In this document: in pieces, positions 48,172 through 56,981 of the stretch | How the letters are laid out: every line of letters begins with the position of its first letter | How positions within the stretch are numbered: the first letter of the stretch is position 1 | Assembly (NCBI GenBank): GCA_900455085.1 | Contig: UGTZ01000001.1 | Coordinates: 2,200,501 to 2,264,500, forward strand | Source: Providencia rettgeri | GTDB taxonomy: Bacteria > Pseudomonadota > Gammaproteobacteria > Enterobacterales > Enterobacteriaceae | Direction: 5' to 3' | Length of the DNA stretch: 64,000 nt | Notes under the pieces: model-generated | The model's input: the letters and a program-made list of their open reading frames with translations, nothing else | Told to the model about the DNA's origin: nothing | Databases searched by the model: none | Position numbers and translations under genes: made by a program

Positions 48172-48429
48172 TTAGTTATTATCACTTAATTGGTATTGTT
48201 CTGACAGTACATGAGCGAGATGTTTGTACATATTAAAAGCAGCTGTACTTTTTAAAGTAGGAATATTGTTCTCATCTAAGAAGAATTCTCCTTTAAATAC
48301 CAATGTACCCCGATGCTGCTCAACGGTGTCAACAAACATACCATGAATATAATCATCATGTTTCTTTATGATATCATTAGCTTTTTCAAGTAACTCTTTT
48401 TTTGTGATGAACGGTAAATTATCTTGCAT
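48172..48429 (-). CDS. yciN: YciN family small protein
   Basis: 85 residues. The end LKSTAAFNMYKHLAHVLSEQY and FKGEFFLDENNIPT match E. coli YciN closely. Function unknown. AAGGAAG precedes the start. Divergent from topA. Confidence 0.9.
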   Translation of the reverse strand: MQDNLPFITKKELLEKANDIIKKHDDYIHGMFVDTVEQHRGTLVFKGEFFLDENNIPTLKSTAAFNMYKHLAHVLSEQYQLSDNN

Positions 48430-48719
48430 AACTTGGCTTCCTTGAAAAAATAATTGGTTGCTTCTAGCATTTTATCAGGTAGAGTGTGTGGTTTTCAATT
48501 GTGACTAAACATCTTTATGTGGTTAAAATCAGTCAACTAGAAGACACTTTGTGCTTTTTAGAATAACGTGATTGAGTTTATAAGTTTTGTTTCAACACAA
48601 ATAATTGTTTAAAAATATATTGATATATTGTGATTGTGTCGCAATATAAAAAAAAGATTCTCATTTTGCGCATTTTAATGTAGAAATGCGCCATTGTTGA
48701 TATTTAGGTAAAGGTAAAT

Positions 48720-51326
48720 ATGGGTAAAGCTCTTGTTATAGTGGAGTCCCCGGCAAAGGCCAAAACGATTAATAAGTATCTTGGCAGTGGCTACGTTGTA
48801 AAAAGCAGCGTTGGCCACATTCGTGATCTGCCGAAAAGCGGCTCTGGTTCACAAACCGGCTCACAAAAGAGTACAGGCTCATCTACCGACAAAACAAAGA
48901 AAGTAAAAAAAGATCCGCGTGATGCGTTAGTTAAGCGCATGGGGATCGACCCTTATCATGGTTGGAAAGCGAATTATCAAATTCTACCGGGTAAAGAAAA
49001 AGTGGTTTCTGAACTTAAATCACTGGCGGAGGATGCTGAACACATCTACCTCGCAACGGACTTGGACCGCGAAGGGGAAGCTATTGCGTGGCATTTACGC
49101 GAAGTGATAGGTGGAGACGATTCTCGTTTTAGTCGTGTTGTATTTAATGAGATCACCAAAAATGCGATCACTCAGGCATTTGACAGCCCTGGGGAATTAA
49201 ACATAGATAGAGTTAACGCACAACAAGCGCGTCGTTTTATGGACCGAGTTGTGGGTTATATGGTTTCTCCGCTGCTATGGAAAAAAGTAGCTCGTGGCTT
49301 ATCGGCTGGCCGTGTTCAGTCAGTTGCAGTGAAACTCATTGTTGAACGTGAGCGGGAAATTAAAGCTTTCGTCCCTGAAGAATATTGGGAACTGCATGCC
49401 GATTTAGCTGATAAAGATATCGCTAACTTGCGTATGGAAGTCACTTCACAAGGTGGTAAGGCATTTAAGCCAGTCAATAAAGCGCAAACAGAGGCAGCAG
49501 TTAAGCTGCTTGAAAAAGCCCGTTTTGCAGTTGTTGACCGTGAAGATAGGCCGACATCAAGTAAGCCGAGCGCACCGTATATCACGTCAACGTTGCAACA
49601 AGCCGCCAGTACTCGTTTAGGTTTTGGCGTGAAAAAAACCATGATGATGGCTCAGCGTCTTTATGAAGCAGGGTATATCACTTATATGCGTACTGACTCA
49701 ACAAACTTGAGCCAAGATGCATTGGATATGGTTCGTGGCTATATTAATGATAATTTTGGCGCTAAATATCTGCCAAAAGATGCGAATGTTTATAGCAGTA
49801 AAGATAATTCGCAAGAGGCGCACGAAGCCATTCGTCCTTCTAGTGTCGATGTTTTACCTGAGTCACTAAAAGACATGGAGAACGATGCGAAAAGGTTGTA
49901 TCAATTAATTTGGAATCAGTTTGTGGCCTGTCAAATGACGCCAGCAAAATATGATTCAACAACCTTGACAGTCAAAGCAGGTGATTTTGAACTAAAAGCC
50001 AAAGGGCGTACTTTACGTTTCGATGGTTGGACGAAAGTCATGCCTGCACTGCGTAAAAATGATGAAGATAAAACATTGCCACCAATACAAGTTGGTGCGG
50101 AGTTATCTTTAATTGAGCTATTACCTAGCCAGCACTTTACTAAGCCACCAGCTCGCTTTAGTGAAGCATCTTTAGTTAAAGAGCTCGAAAAACGTGGTAT
50201 TGGTCGTCCTTCTACGTATGCAGCGATTATTTCGACGATCCAAGACAGAGGTTATGTCAAAGTTGAAAATCGTCGTTTTTATGCAGAGAAAATGGGTGAG
50301 ATTGTAACGGATCGTTTAGAGGAAAACTTTAACGACCTGATGAACTACGATTTTACTGCGCGTATGGAAGACCAACTGGACCATGTTGCAAACCATGATG
50401 CTGAGTGGAAAGCCGTATTAGATGAATTCTTCTCTGACTTTAGTAAGCAGCTAGATGTTGCTGAAAAAGAACCAGAGGAAGGAGGAATGCGCACTAACCC
50501 AATGGTGATCACCTCAATCATTTGCCCTGATTGTGAACGTCATATGGGTATCCGTACTGCATCAACCGGAGTATTTTTAGGTTGTTCTGGTTACGCACTA
50601 CCACCAAAAGAACGTTGTAAGAAAACAATAAACCTTATCCCTGAAGACGAAGTCTTGAATGTGCTTGAAGGGGATGATGCGGAAACTAATGCGTTAAGAG
50701 CAAAACGTCGCTGTCCAAAATGTGGTACCGCGATGGACAGCTATTTGATTGATAATAGCCGTAAATTACATGTATGTGGTAATAACCCTGCATGTGAAGG
50801 TTATGAAATCGAAGAAGGCGAATTTCGTATTAAAGGTTATGATGGCCCAGTCATTGAATGTGACAAATGTGGGTCAGAAATGCACCTGAAAATGGGTCGT
50901 TTTGGTAAGTACATGGGTTGTACTAACGAAGAGTGTAAAAATACACGTAAAATCTTACGAAGTGGCGAAGTCGCACCACCGAAAGAAGACCCGGTTCCAT
51001 TACCGGAACTTCCATGTGAAAAATCTGATGCGTATTTTGTGTTACGTGATGGTGCTGCTGGGGTTTTCCTTGCAGCAAATACATTCCCAAAATCACGAGA
51101 AACGCGTGCACCATTAGTTGCAGAATTACAGCGCTTTAAAGATCGTTTACCTGAGAAACTCGCTTATTTGGCGGAAGCACCAGCTGAAGATGGCGAAGGT
51201 AACCCAACTGTCGTCCGTTTTAGTCGCAAAACGAAGCAGCAATATGTTTCTTCAGAAAAAAATGGTAAAGCAACGGGTTGGAGTGCGTTCTACGTTGACG
51301 GTAAATGGGAAGTGAAAGAGAAATAA
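48720..51326 (+). CDS. topA: DNA topoisomerase I
   Basis: Type IA enzyme that removes negative supercoils. 868 residues. TOPRIM domain (ALVIVESPAKAKTINKYLG, ATDLDREGEAIAWHL), active tyrosine 322 in ITYMRTDSTNLS, then three tetracysteine zinc ribbons (ICPDCERHM, CPKCGTAMD and CDKCGSEMH with their later cysteine pairs) and a basic carboxyl region. The frame is intact throughout. AGGTAAAGG precedes the start. Confidence 0.97.
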   Translation: MGKALVIVESPAKAKTINKYLGSGYVVKSSVGHIRDLPKSGSGSQTGSQKSTGSSTDKTKKVKKDPRDALVKRMGIDPYHGWKANYQILPGKEKVVSELKSLAEDAEHIYLATDLDREGEAIAWHLREVIGGDDSRFSRVVFNEITKNAITQAFDSPGELNIDRVNAQQARRFMDRVVGYMVSPLLWKKVARGLSAGRVQSVAVKLIVEREREIKAFVPEEYWELHADLADKDIANLRMEVTSQGGKAFKPVNKAQTEAAVKLLEKARFAVVDREDRPTSSKPSAPYITSTLQQAASTRLGFGVKKTMMMAQRLYEAGYITYMRTDSTNLSQDALDMVRGYINDNFGAKYLPKDANVYSSKDNSQEAHEAIRPSSVDVLPESLKDMENDAKRLYQLIWNQFVACQMTPAKYDSTTLTVKAGDFELKAKGRTLRFDGWTKVMPALRKNDEDKTLPPIQVGAELSLIELLPSQHFTKPPARFSEASLVKELEKRGIGRPSTYAAIISTIQDRGYVKVENRRFYAEKMGEIVTDRLEENFNDLMNYDFTARMEDQLDHVANHDAEWKAVLDEFFSDFSKQLDVAEKEPEEGGMRTNPMVITSIICPDCERHMGIRTASTGVFLGCSGYALPPKERCKKTINLIPEDEVLNVLEGDDAETNALRAKRRCPKCGTAMDSYLIDNSRKLHVCGNNPACEGYEIEEGEFRIKGYDGPVIECDKCGSEMHLKMGRFGKYMGCTNEECKNTRKILRSGEVAPPKEDPVPLPELPCEKSDAYFVLRDGAAGVFLAANTFPKSRETRAPLVAELQRFKDRLPEKLAYLAEAPAEDGEGNPTVVRFSRKTKQQYVSSEKNGKATGWSAFYVDGKWEVKEK

Positions 51327-51348
51327 TAGTTCTCTTTTATTTTCAAGC

Positions 51349-51385
51349 AAAAAAGCCAATCATTTAATTTGATTGGCTTTTTTAT
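51349..51385 (+). terminator. topA terminator
   Basis: Stem AAAAAAGCCAATCA / TGATTGGCTTTTTT with a 7-base loop and a T run, about 22 bases after topA. Confidence 0.88.
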
Positions 51386-51502
51386 TTACTAGTAAAATAC
51401 GCTGTAATGAAATAAGTTGACTTAGTATGAGTTACCTTACATTATGTTCTGATAGTATTATCTTTGTTTTTATAGTGAATTGATTTAATAGAGGTTATAA
51501 AA

Positions 51503-51682
51503 ATGGGTCACGCATTACAAAAGCCTAATCGCTTATTGATACCTGCTCGTGACAAAAGTAAAATTGCTGCGCCTAAACCAGCAATTAGCGAGCAATGTTC
51601 ACATGAAGTCCAAGTCAAAAATGCTTTTGATTTTGGTTTCATTCGCTATGAAAAAGCAATGGGAAAACTTGCTAAGGTATAG
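51503..51682 (+). CDS. Putative antitoxin partner of the Doc-like toxin
   Basis: 59 residues: basic, proline-bearing first half (MGHALQKPNRLLIPARDK, KIAAPKPAIS), then KNAFDFGFIRYEKAMGKLAK. GAGG lies eight bases before the ATG. Its stop overlaps the GTG start of the toxin by one base (TAGTG), the close coupling common in toxin-antitoxin pairs. It lacks the Phd/YefM DNA-binding fold I would expect for a doc partner. The carboxyl FDFGFIRYEKAMGKLAK stretch could be an amphipathic helix that caps the toxin, by analogy with the Phd tail. The antitoxin role is inferred from position and size only. Confidence 0.55.
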   Translation: MGHALQKPNRLLIPARDKSKIAAPKPAISEQCSHEVQVKNAFDFGFIRYEKAMGKLAKV

Positions 51683-52170
51683 TGAGAGTGATACGCATCC
51701 AAGGGGAGTTTGTTGAAGGTATTAATTATTTATCTGTTGATGATTTGGTAAATATTAATAGGGTATTGATAGAACGACAAACTCCTAATGAGCCTATAGA
51801 AATCCTCAATTTTAATAATCTCAATTCCTCCCAGTCTAGACCCAGCCAAGTTAGGTACTATCAACAGACTGATGATATGTTTGTTTTATCTTCTGTGTTA
51901 ATTGAAAGTCTTATCCAAAACCATTCTTTTGCAAATGCGAATAAACGGACAGCAATGATGGCAGGTTATATTTTTTTATTATTAAATGGGTATGAATTAA
52001 CCGCACCAGAAGATGATATTGTAAACATGGCTTTGGGTTTAGCGATAAAAGATTATTCACTTGAAGATCTTGAAAATTGGCTATGTTATTGGTCGAGAGA
52101 GTTTGATTCAAGGCAACTGTGTCAACCCAACGGACTTGTCAATTTCATATCAATGCCTATCGGTGAATAA
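51682..52170 (+). CDS. Doc-type Fic-domain toxin (death-on-curing family)
   Basis: 162 residues with a GTG start overlapping the upstream stop. The Fic/Doc core is LIESLIQNHSFANANKRTAM, then AGYIFLLLNGYEL and the downstream LAIKDYSLEDLENWL helix, all as in Doc. His81, Phe83, Asn87, Lys88 and Arg89 are present; the NKR ending (not GNGR) places it with Doc, a kinase of EF-Tu Thr382, rather than with AMP-transferring Fic. Residue 85 is Asn where Doc has the metal-binding Asp, so activity could be altered. AT-rich and placed between topA and sodC; likely acquired. Confidence 0.8.
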   Translation: MRVIRIQGEFVEGINYLSVDDLVNINRVLIERQTPNEPIEILNFNNLNSSQSRPSQVRYYQQTDDMFVLSSVLIESLIQNHSFANANKRTAMMAGYIFLLLNGYELTAPEDDIVNMALGLAIKDYSLEDLENWLCYWSREFDSRQLCQPNGLVNFISMPIGE

Positions 52171-52390
52171 CCCGCTGTTATATTGTCATTTCCTTTATTT
52201 CTTATCGCTCACTGTGATATAGCCGCCAATTTTTAACTAAACTCAAATGTAGCACCAAAGTGATAACTAATTTGTGTTAACTTAAGATAGAGTCTTTGTA
52301 GTTATCAATAGATAGTAATAGTTCTTACCTTTTTGAAATCTTTAGGTAAGTCGATGGAATGATAGATAAAAGTTATCCACCGGAGGCAAA

Positions 52391-52915
52391 ATGAAGTTAA
52401 AAATGTGTTTACTGGCTGCATTATTGACAGCGGGGACAGCATACGCTGCTCAATCTACTGTTGTACTAAAAGAAGCAACCCCAACAGGTGATGGTAAAGC
52501 AATAGGTGAGGTTGTTATCTCAGAAACAGAATATGGATTACTATTTACGCCAAAATTAACGGGCCTACAAGCAGGCATTCATGGGTTTCATATTCATGAG
52601 AACCCAAGTTGCGAACCCGCAGAGAAAGATGGCAAATCGGTACCTGCATTAAAAGCAGGTGGCCATTTAGACCCCGCTAAAACAGGTGTCCACAAAGGCC
52701 CTTATGATAACACAGGGCATTTAGGTGATTTACCCGGCTTAGTTGCTGATAGCCAAGGTAATGCTGATTACGCGGTACTAGCACCACGATTAAAATCACT
52801 CAAAGATGTTCAAGACCGTGCATTGATGGTGCATGTGGGTGGTGATAACTATTCTGATAATCCAGAAGCGTTAGGCGGTGGTGGGGCTAGAATGGCCTGC
52901 GGCGTCATCAAATAA
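52391..52915 (+). CDS. sodC: Periplasmic Cu,Zn superoxide dismutase
   Basis: 174 residues with a signal peptide (MKLKMCLLAALLTAGTAYA). Copper ligands are in GFHIHE, the zinc region is in GGHLDPAKTGVHKGPYD then GHLGDLPGL, and the carboxyl GGGGARMACGVIK includes the active-site arginine and the disulphide cysteine pairing with the cysteine of NPSCEP. The frame is intact. GGAGG precedes the start. Protects against periplasmic superoxide, including from host phagocytes. Confidence 0.95.
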   Translation: MKLKMCLLAALLTAGTAYAAQSTVVLKEATPTGDGKAIGEVVISETEYGLLFTPKLTGLQAGIHGFHIHENPSCEPAEKDGKSVPALKAGGHLDPAKTGVHKGPYDNTGHLGDLPGLVADSQGNADYAVLAPRLKSLKDVQDRALMVHVGGDNYSDNPEALGGGGARMACGVIK

Positions 52916-52920
52916 TACGC

Positions 52921-53315
52921 GTCATATTTCAAGCTGTGGCGTTGTTAGCTGCGCTTGCTAACCCTAGTCACATACTTATGTATGCTCCTAGGGCTTAGCG
53001 TCTCTTGCTGCCTAGCCACAACTTGAACTATTTAGCGTATTGTATTGATTAGAAAGTGATTTAAACAGCAGTGTTGTTAGCTGGGTTTACTAATTTTAAT
53101 CATATACTGATGTATGCTCCTAGGGCTTAGCGTCTCTTGCTGCCTAGCCACAACTTGAACTATTTAGCGTATTGTATTGATTAGAAAGTGATTTAAACAG
53201 CAGTGTTGTTAGCTGGGTTTACTAATTTTAATCATATACTGATGTATGCTCCTAGGGCTTAGCGTCTCTTGCTGCCTAGCCACAACCTGAACTATTTAGC
53301 GTATTGGATTGATTT
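52921..53315. repeat. Three tandem ERIC-like units, 132-base period
   Basis: The first unit (about 52921-53045) reads as an ERIC element: CATATTTCAAG, TAGCTGCGCTTGCTAACC, AGTCACATACTTATGTATGC, GCTCCTAGGGCTTAGCG and AACTTGAACTATTTAGCG match the ERIC consensus in order, including its inverted ends (TTCAAG / CTTGAA). Two further copies follow at exactly 132-base steps (anchor GTTGTTAGCT at 52941, 53073 and 53205). Copies two and three are nearly identical and differ from copy one in the first half. No gene lies inside. Located between sodC and the end of pepO. Confidence 0.88.
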
Positions 53316-53341
53316 GAAAACAATTTAATTTTGCTAGTCAT

Positions 53342-53380
53342 AAAAAGAAGGCTCAAGTTAAATCTCGAGCCTTCTTTTTT
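53342..53380. terminator. pepO terminator
   Basis: Stem AAAAAGAAGGCTC / GAGCCTTCTTTTT with an intervening loop of about 12 bases, just past the pepO stop. T runs on both strands. Confidence 0.85.
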
Positions 53381-53390
53381 CATTGATAAA

Positions 53391-55424
53391 TTACCAAATA
53401 CGAATACGTTGCTCTGGTGCCAAATATAGTGTGTTATTTTTATCAACACCAAATGTTTGGTACCAGTCATCAATATTGCGTACTACGCCATTAGCACGGA
53501 ATTGGTTAGGGCTATGAGGGTCTGTCATAATCTTATTACGTTCAGATTCTTTATTTGATAGTTCTTGCCAAGTACGAGCCCAAGCAACGAAGAAACGTTG
53601 TAACCCAGTTGTTCCGTCAATAATTGGGGGCTCACCATTTGGATAATTTTCTTTGGCAAATTGTTTATAAGCACTCAAAGCGATATTTAACCCACCGAGA
53701 TCGCCAATGTTTTCACCTAATGTAAGCTCGCCATTCACATTTAAACCATCAACAGCAAATGCATTATACTGTTCAACAAGCTTGGCTGTTTTCTCTTTAA
53801 AGTGAGTTTTGGCACTCTCACTCCACCAGTTACGTAATTGCCCCGTACCATCATATAAACTGCCTTGGTCATCAAAACCATGCCCCATCTCGTGACCAAT
53901 TACAGCGCCAATTGCACCATAGTTATAGGCTGGGTCAACATTAGGATCAAAGAAAGGTGCTTGTAAAATTGCCGCTGGGAACACAATTTCGTTTTGAACA
54001 GGGTTGAAATAAGCATTGACTGTTTGTGGCGTCATGCCCCATTCCCATTGACGGACAGGTTGGCCAATTTTGCCAATCATATCATCATATGACCAGGCTA
54101 AAACTTGTTTATAATTCTCTAATAATGAGTCAGGCTTGAGGTTAATTGTGCTGAAGTCATTCCATTGATCTGGATATCCCACTTTAACAGTGAATTGCTC
54201 TAATTTTTTAAGGGCTTCTTGGCGAGTTGGCTCATCCATCCAGTCATTGACTTTTAGGCGTGAATTAAATGTGCCCCTCACATAGCTGACCAAGTCTTTA
54301 ATTTTTTCTTTAGCTTGCGGGTCGAAGTATTGTTCGACATAAATTTGCCCTAATGGCTCACCTTGGAGTGAATTAACAGTCTGCAATGCACGTTCTTGGC
54401 GAGTGCGTTGTTTTTCAATTCCATTGAGTTTTTTCGAATAAAAATCAAATTGAGCATCCGCGATAGTTTGGTTTAAATAACGTGCGTGTTCACTAATATA
54501 TTGGAAGGTTAGATAATCTTTTAGTGTCGAAACCGGGGTATCAGCAAAAATTTTTGCGGTTTGTTCCACCGCGCTATCTGTTTCAACGATGATTTTCTCA
54601 AGTTGTTTATCTGTTAGTTTACGACTGCTAATAAAACTAGTCCAATCAAAACCTTGAGTATAATTTTTCATTTCAGCTAGGGACATCGCATGGTAATTTT
54701 TGATAGTGTCACGGCGTGCTTCTGGACTCCAATGCACCGTTGCAATCGCTTTTTCCAAATCAAAAATTTTCTGTGCTTTTGGTTGTACATCTTTTTCACC
54801 CGCCAGTTCTAGCATGGTAGCGATATAAGCGATATAACTTTTTCGAATATCTTCCATTTGAGGGGTGTCATCGAGGTAATAAGTACGGTTCGGCAGCCCT
54901 AAACCGCCTTGACCGATATAAAGCACATAGGTATCAGGTGCTTTGGCATCTAAATCTACCCAATAAGAAATCAGCGATTTATAGTCAGGCTGTGTCATTA
55001 ACTGGCTAATATCATGATGATTTTTAGCTTTTGCAATGGCATCTAAATCGGATTTTATTGGGCTAATACCAGCTTGCTCGATAGCTTCTTCATTCAGGTA
55101 GCTGAGATATAAATTTCGAATATTTCGTTGGTTATGCGTGAGCTTGTTTTCAGGGAGCTGTTGTAGTTGGTCAATAATAGATTGAATGTGTTTTTCTGTG
55201 TTTAAGTATAATTCCACGAAAGAGTTAATACGTGGCATACCGGTGGGGATTTGCGCTTTATTTATCCAATCTTCATTAACATAACGGTAAAAATCATTTC
55301 CGGGTTCAATCGTATCAGACAAAACAATTTTTTGTTGTCCATAAGCCACTTCTTTCGCCAAGAGCGCAGGGGCAAAAGAAATCGTCGACATACCAATAAT
55401 TAAAGCCAAAACATTTAAACGCAT
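53391..55424 (-). CDS. pepO: M13-family zinc endopeptidase (PepO-like)
   Basis: 677 residues with a signal peptide (MRLNVLALIIGMSTISFAPALLA), so probably periplasmic. The zinc site is HEMGH (about residue 515) with the distal glutamate in GENIGDLGG. Substrate-binding NAYFNPVQNEIVFPA precedes it and the neprilysin-family end RIRIW closes the chain. Cleaves peptides. It is not part of the E. coli order at this locus. Divergent from cysB; ends beside the ERIC array. Confidence 0.92.
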   Translation of the reverse strand: MRLNVLALIIGMSTISFAPALLAKEVAYGQQKIVLSDTIEPGNDFYRYVNEDWINKAQIPTGMPRINSFVELYLNTEKHIQSIIDQLQQLPENKLTHNQRNIRNLYLSYLNEEAIEQAGISPIKSDLDAIAKAKNHHDISQLMTQPDYKSLISYWVDLDAKAPDTYVLYIGQGGLGLPNRTYYLDDTPQMEDIRKSYIAYIATMLELAGEKDVQPKAQKIFDLEKAIATVHWSPEARRDTIKNYHAMSLAEMKNYTQGFDWTSFISSRKLTDKQLEKIIVETDSAVEQTAKIFADTPVSTLKDYLTFQYISEHARYLNQTIADAQFDFYSKKLNGIEKQRTRQERALQTVNSLQGEPLGQIYVEQYFDPQAKEKIKDLVSYVRGTFNSRLKVNDWMDEPTRQEALKKLEQFTVKVGYPDQWNDFSTINLKPDSLLENYKQVLAWSYDDMIGKIGQPVRQWEWGMTPQTVNAYFNPVQNEIVFPAAILQAPFFDPNVDPAYNYGAIGAVIGHEMGHGFDDQGSLYDGTGQLRNWWSESAKTHFKEKTAKLVEQYNAFAVDGLNVNGELTLGENIGDLGGLNIALSAYKQFAKENYPNGEPPIIDGTTGLQRFFVAWARTWQELSNKESERNKIMTDPHSPNQFRANGVVRNIDDWYQTFGVDKNNTLYLAPEQRIRIW

Positions 55425-55737
55425 GTAACCACCTCTCTTCGTTGAGAATTATGATATCCACTTTAATACGTTAAATTTTACAGTGAGGATCCTGCAAAAT
55501 TCATTTTACTTATTGAACCACATAATGAAATAAAGTTAATCCGTCTTTGCACTATCTTACGGCCTTTCATCAGTGTAGTGGCATTTAGATGAAATTTTAT
55601 CATCATACTGTTTATTCTTCTGTGAATGATGTTATATTGGTTATATCAAATTATTCAATTATAACTTTTAGTTATATTTAATGTTCTTTAGCTATAGATG
55701 CAAAAGCACATTATTCATGTATGAGGTAGACTGAAAT

Positions 55738-56712
55738 ATGAAATTGCAGCAATTACGTTATATTGTTGAAGTGGTTAACCATGACTTGAATGTCTCCTCA
55801 ACCGCTGAGGGGCTTTTTACGTCACAGCCCGGTATCAGTAAACAAGTGCGGATGCTTGAAGATGAGCTTGGGATCCAAATTTTTGCACGTAGTGGTAAAC
55901 ATTTAACGCATGTCACCCCTGCAGGGGAAGAAGTCGTGCGGATCTCCCGAGAAGTACTATCAAAAATAGAAGCGATCCGTTCGGTTGCTGGGGAGCACAC
56001 TTATCCCGATCGGGGAAGTTTAAGTATTGCGACGACACATACACAAGCTCGTTATGCTTTACCTCCAACAATCAAAGGTTTTATTGAGCGTTACCCACAT
56101 GTTTCATTGCACATGCAGCAAGGGTCTCCAACGCAAATAGCTGAAGAAGTTTGCAAAGGAAATAGCGATTTTGCGATAGCAACAGAAGCACTGCACCTGT
56201 ATAACGATTTGATTATGTTGCCATGCTACCATTGGAACCGCTGTGTCGTTGTGCAAAAAGACCATCCGCTAGCGACGAAAAAAAATGTCACTATTGAAGA
56301 TATCGCGGAATATCAAATTGTAACGTATACCCATGGGTTTACTGGACGTTCAGAATTAGATGTGGCATTTCAGAAAATTGGTCTTGAGCCCAAAATTATT
56401 TTTACCGCAACCGATGCCGACGTGATCAAAACCTATGTTAGATTAGGGTTAGGGATCGGTATCATTGCGAGTATGGCAGTTGACCCGGTGAGTGATAGTG
56501 ATTTAGTTGTAATTGATATGCGTGATAAGTTCAGCTATAGCACAACGAAGATTGGTTTTAAACGCACCAGTTTCTTACGTAGCTATATGTACGATTTTAT
56601 GTGGCGCTTCGCACCGCATCTAACTCGTGATGTGGTCGATAAGGCGGTTGCTATTCGTAATAATGAAGAGATTGAAGAATTTTTTAAAGATATGAAATTG
56701 CCTATCATCTAA
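55738..56712 (+). CDS. cysB: LysR-type activator of cysteine biosynthesis
   Basis: 324 residues, the standard length. The helix-turn-helix (LNVSSTAEGLFTSQPGISKQVRMLEDELG, about residues 17-45) is followed by the effector domain, which senses N-acetylserine and sulphide or thiosulphate in relatives (ATTHTQARYALPP, QQGSPTQIAEEV, TYTHGFTGRSELD). Activates the cys regulon. The frame is intact. Confidence 0.96.
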   Translation: MKLQQLRYIVEVVNHDLNVSSTAEGLFTSQPGISKQVRMLEDELGIQIFARSGKHLTHVTPAGEEVVRISREVLSKIEAIRSVAGEHTYPDRGSLSIATTHTQARYALPPTIKGFIERYPHVSLHMQQGSPTQIAEEVCKGNSDFAIATEALHLYNDLIMLPCYHWNRCVVVQKDHPLATKKNVTIEDIAEYQIVTYTHGFTGRSELDVAFQKIGLEPKIIFTATDADVIKTYVRLGLGIGIIASMAVDPVSDSDLVVIDMRDKFSYSTTKIGFKRTSFLRSYMYDFMWRFAPHLTRDVVDKAVAIRNNEEIEEFFKDMKLPII

Positions 56713-56742
56713 TTTCTTTATATTTCTGTACTAACCAATAAT

Positions 56743-56774
56743 AACCCTAGTGACTGTATTTCTAGGGTTTTTAT
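56743..56774 (+). terminator. cysB terminator
   Basis: Stem AACCCTAG / CTAGGGTT (56743-56750 with 56762-56769) followed by a T run. Confidence 0.82.
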
Positions 56775-56981
56775 GGTCAATACCTAGCCGGTGTACCAAG
56801 CTATTTTCTGACTTATTTCCCTTCTTATCTTAAATTTCCTATTATTAATAGAGAAACATTCAATATTTGGCACAAAATCTATAAATCAAATTTCTAGAGC
56901 AACTATGATTACAATTGGTTAACAAAAAATAATGGCGGTAAATACATATATTGCCATAGCCATAAAAACCAAGGAGGAGTT

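Noticed and set aside
52921..53315. CRISPR array
   Set aside because: The units are 132 bases long, contiguous and without variable spacers; they match ERIC elements.
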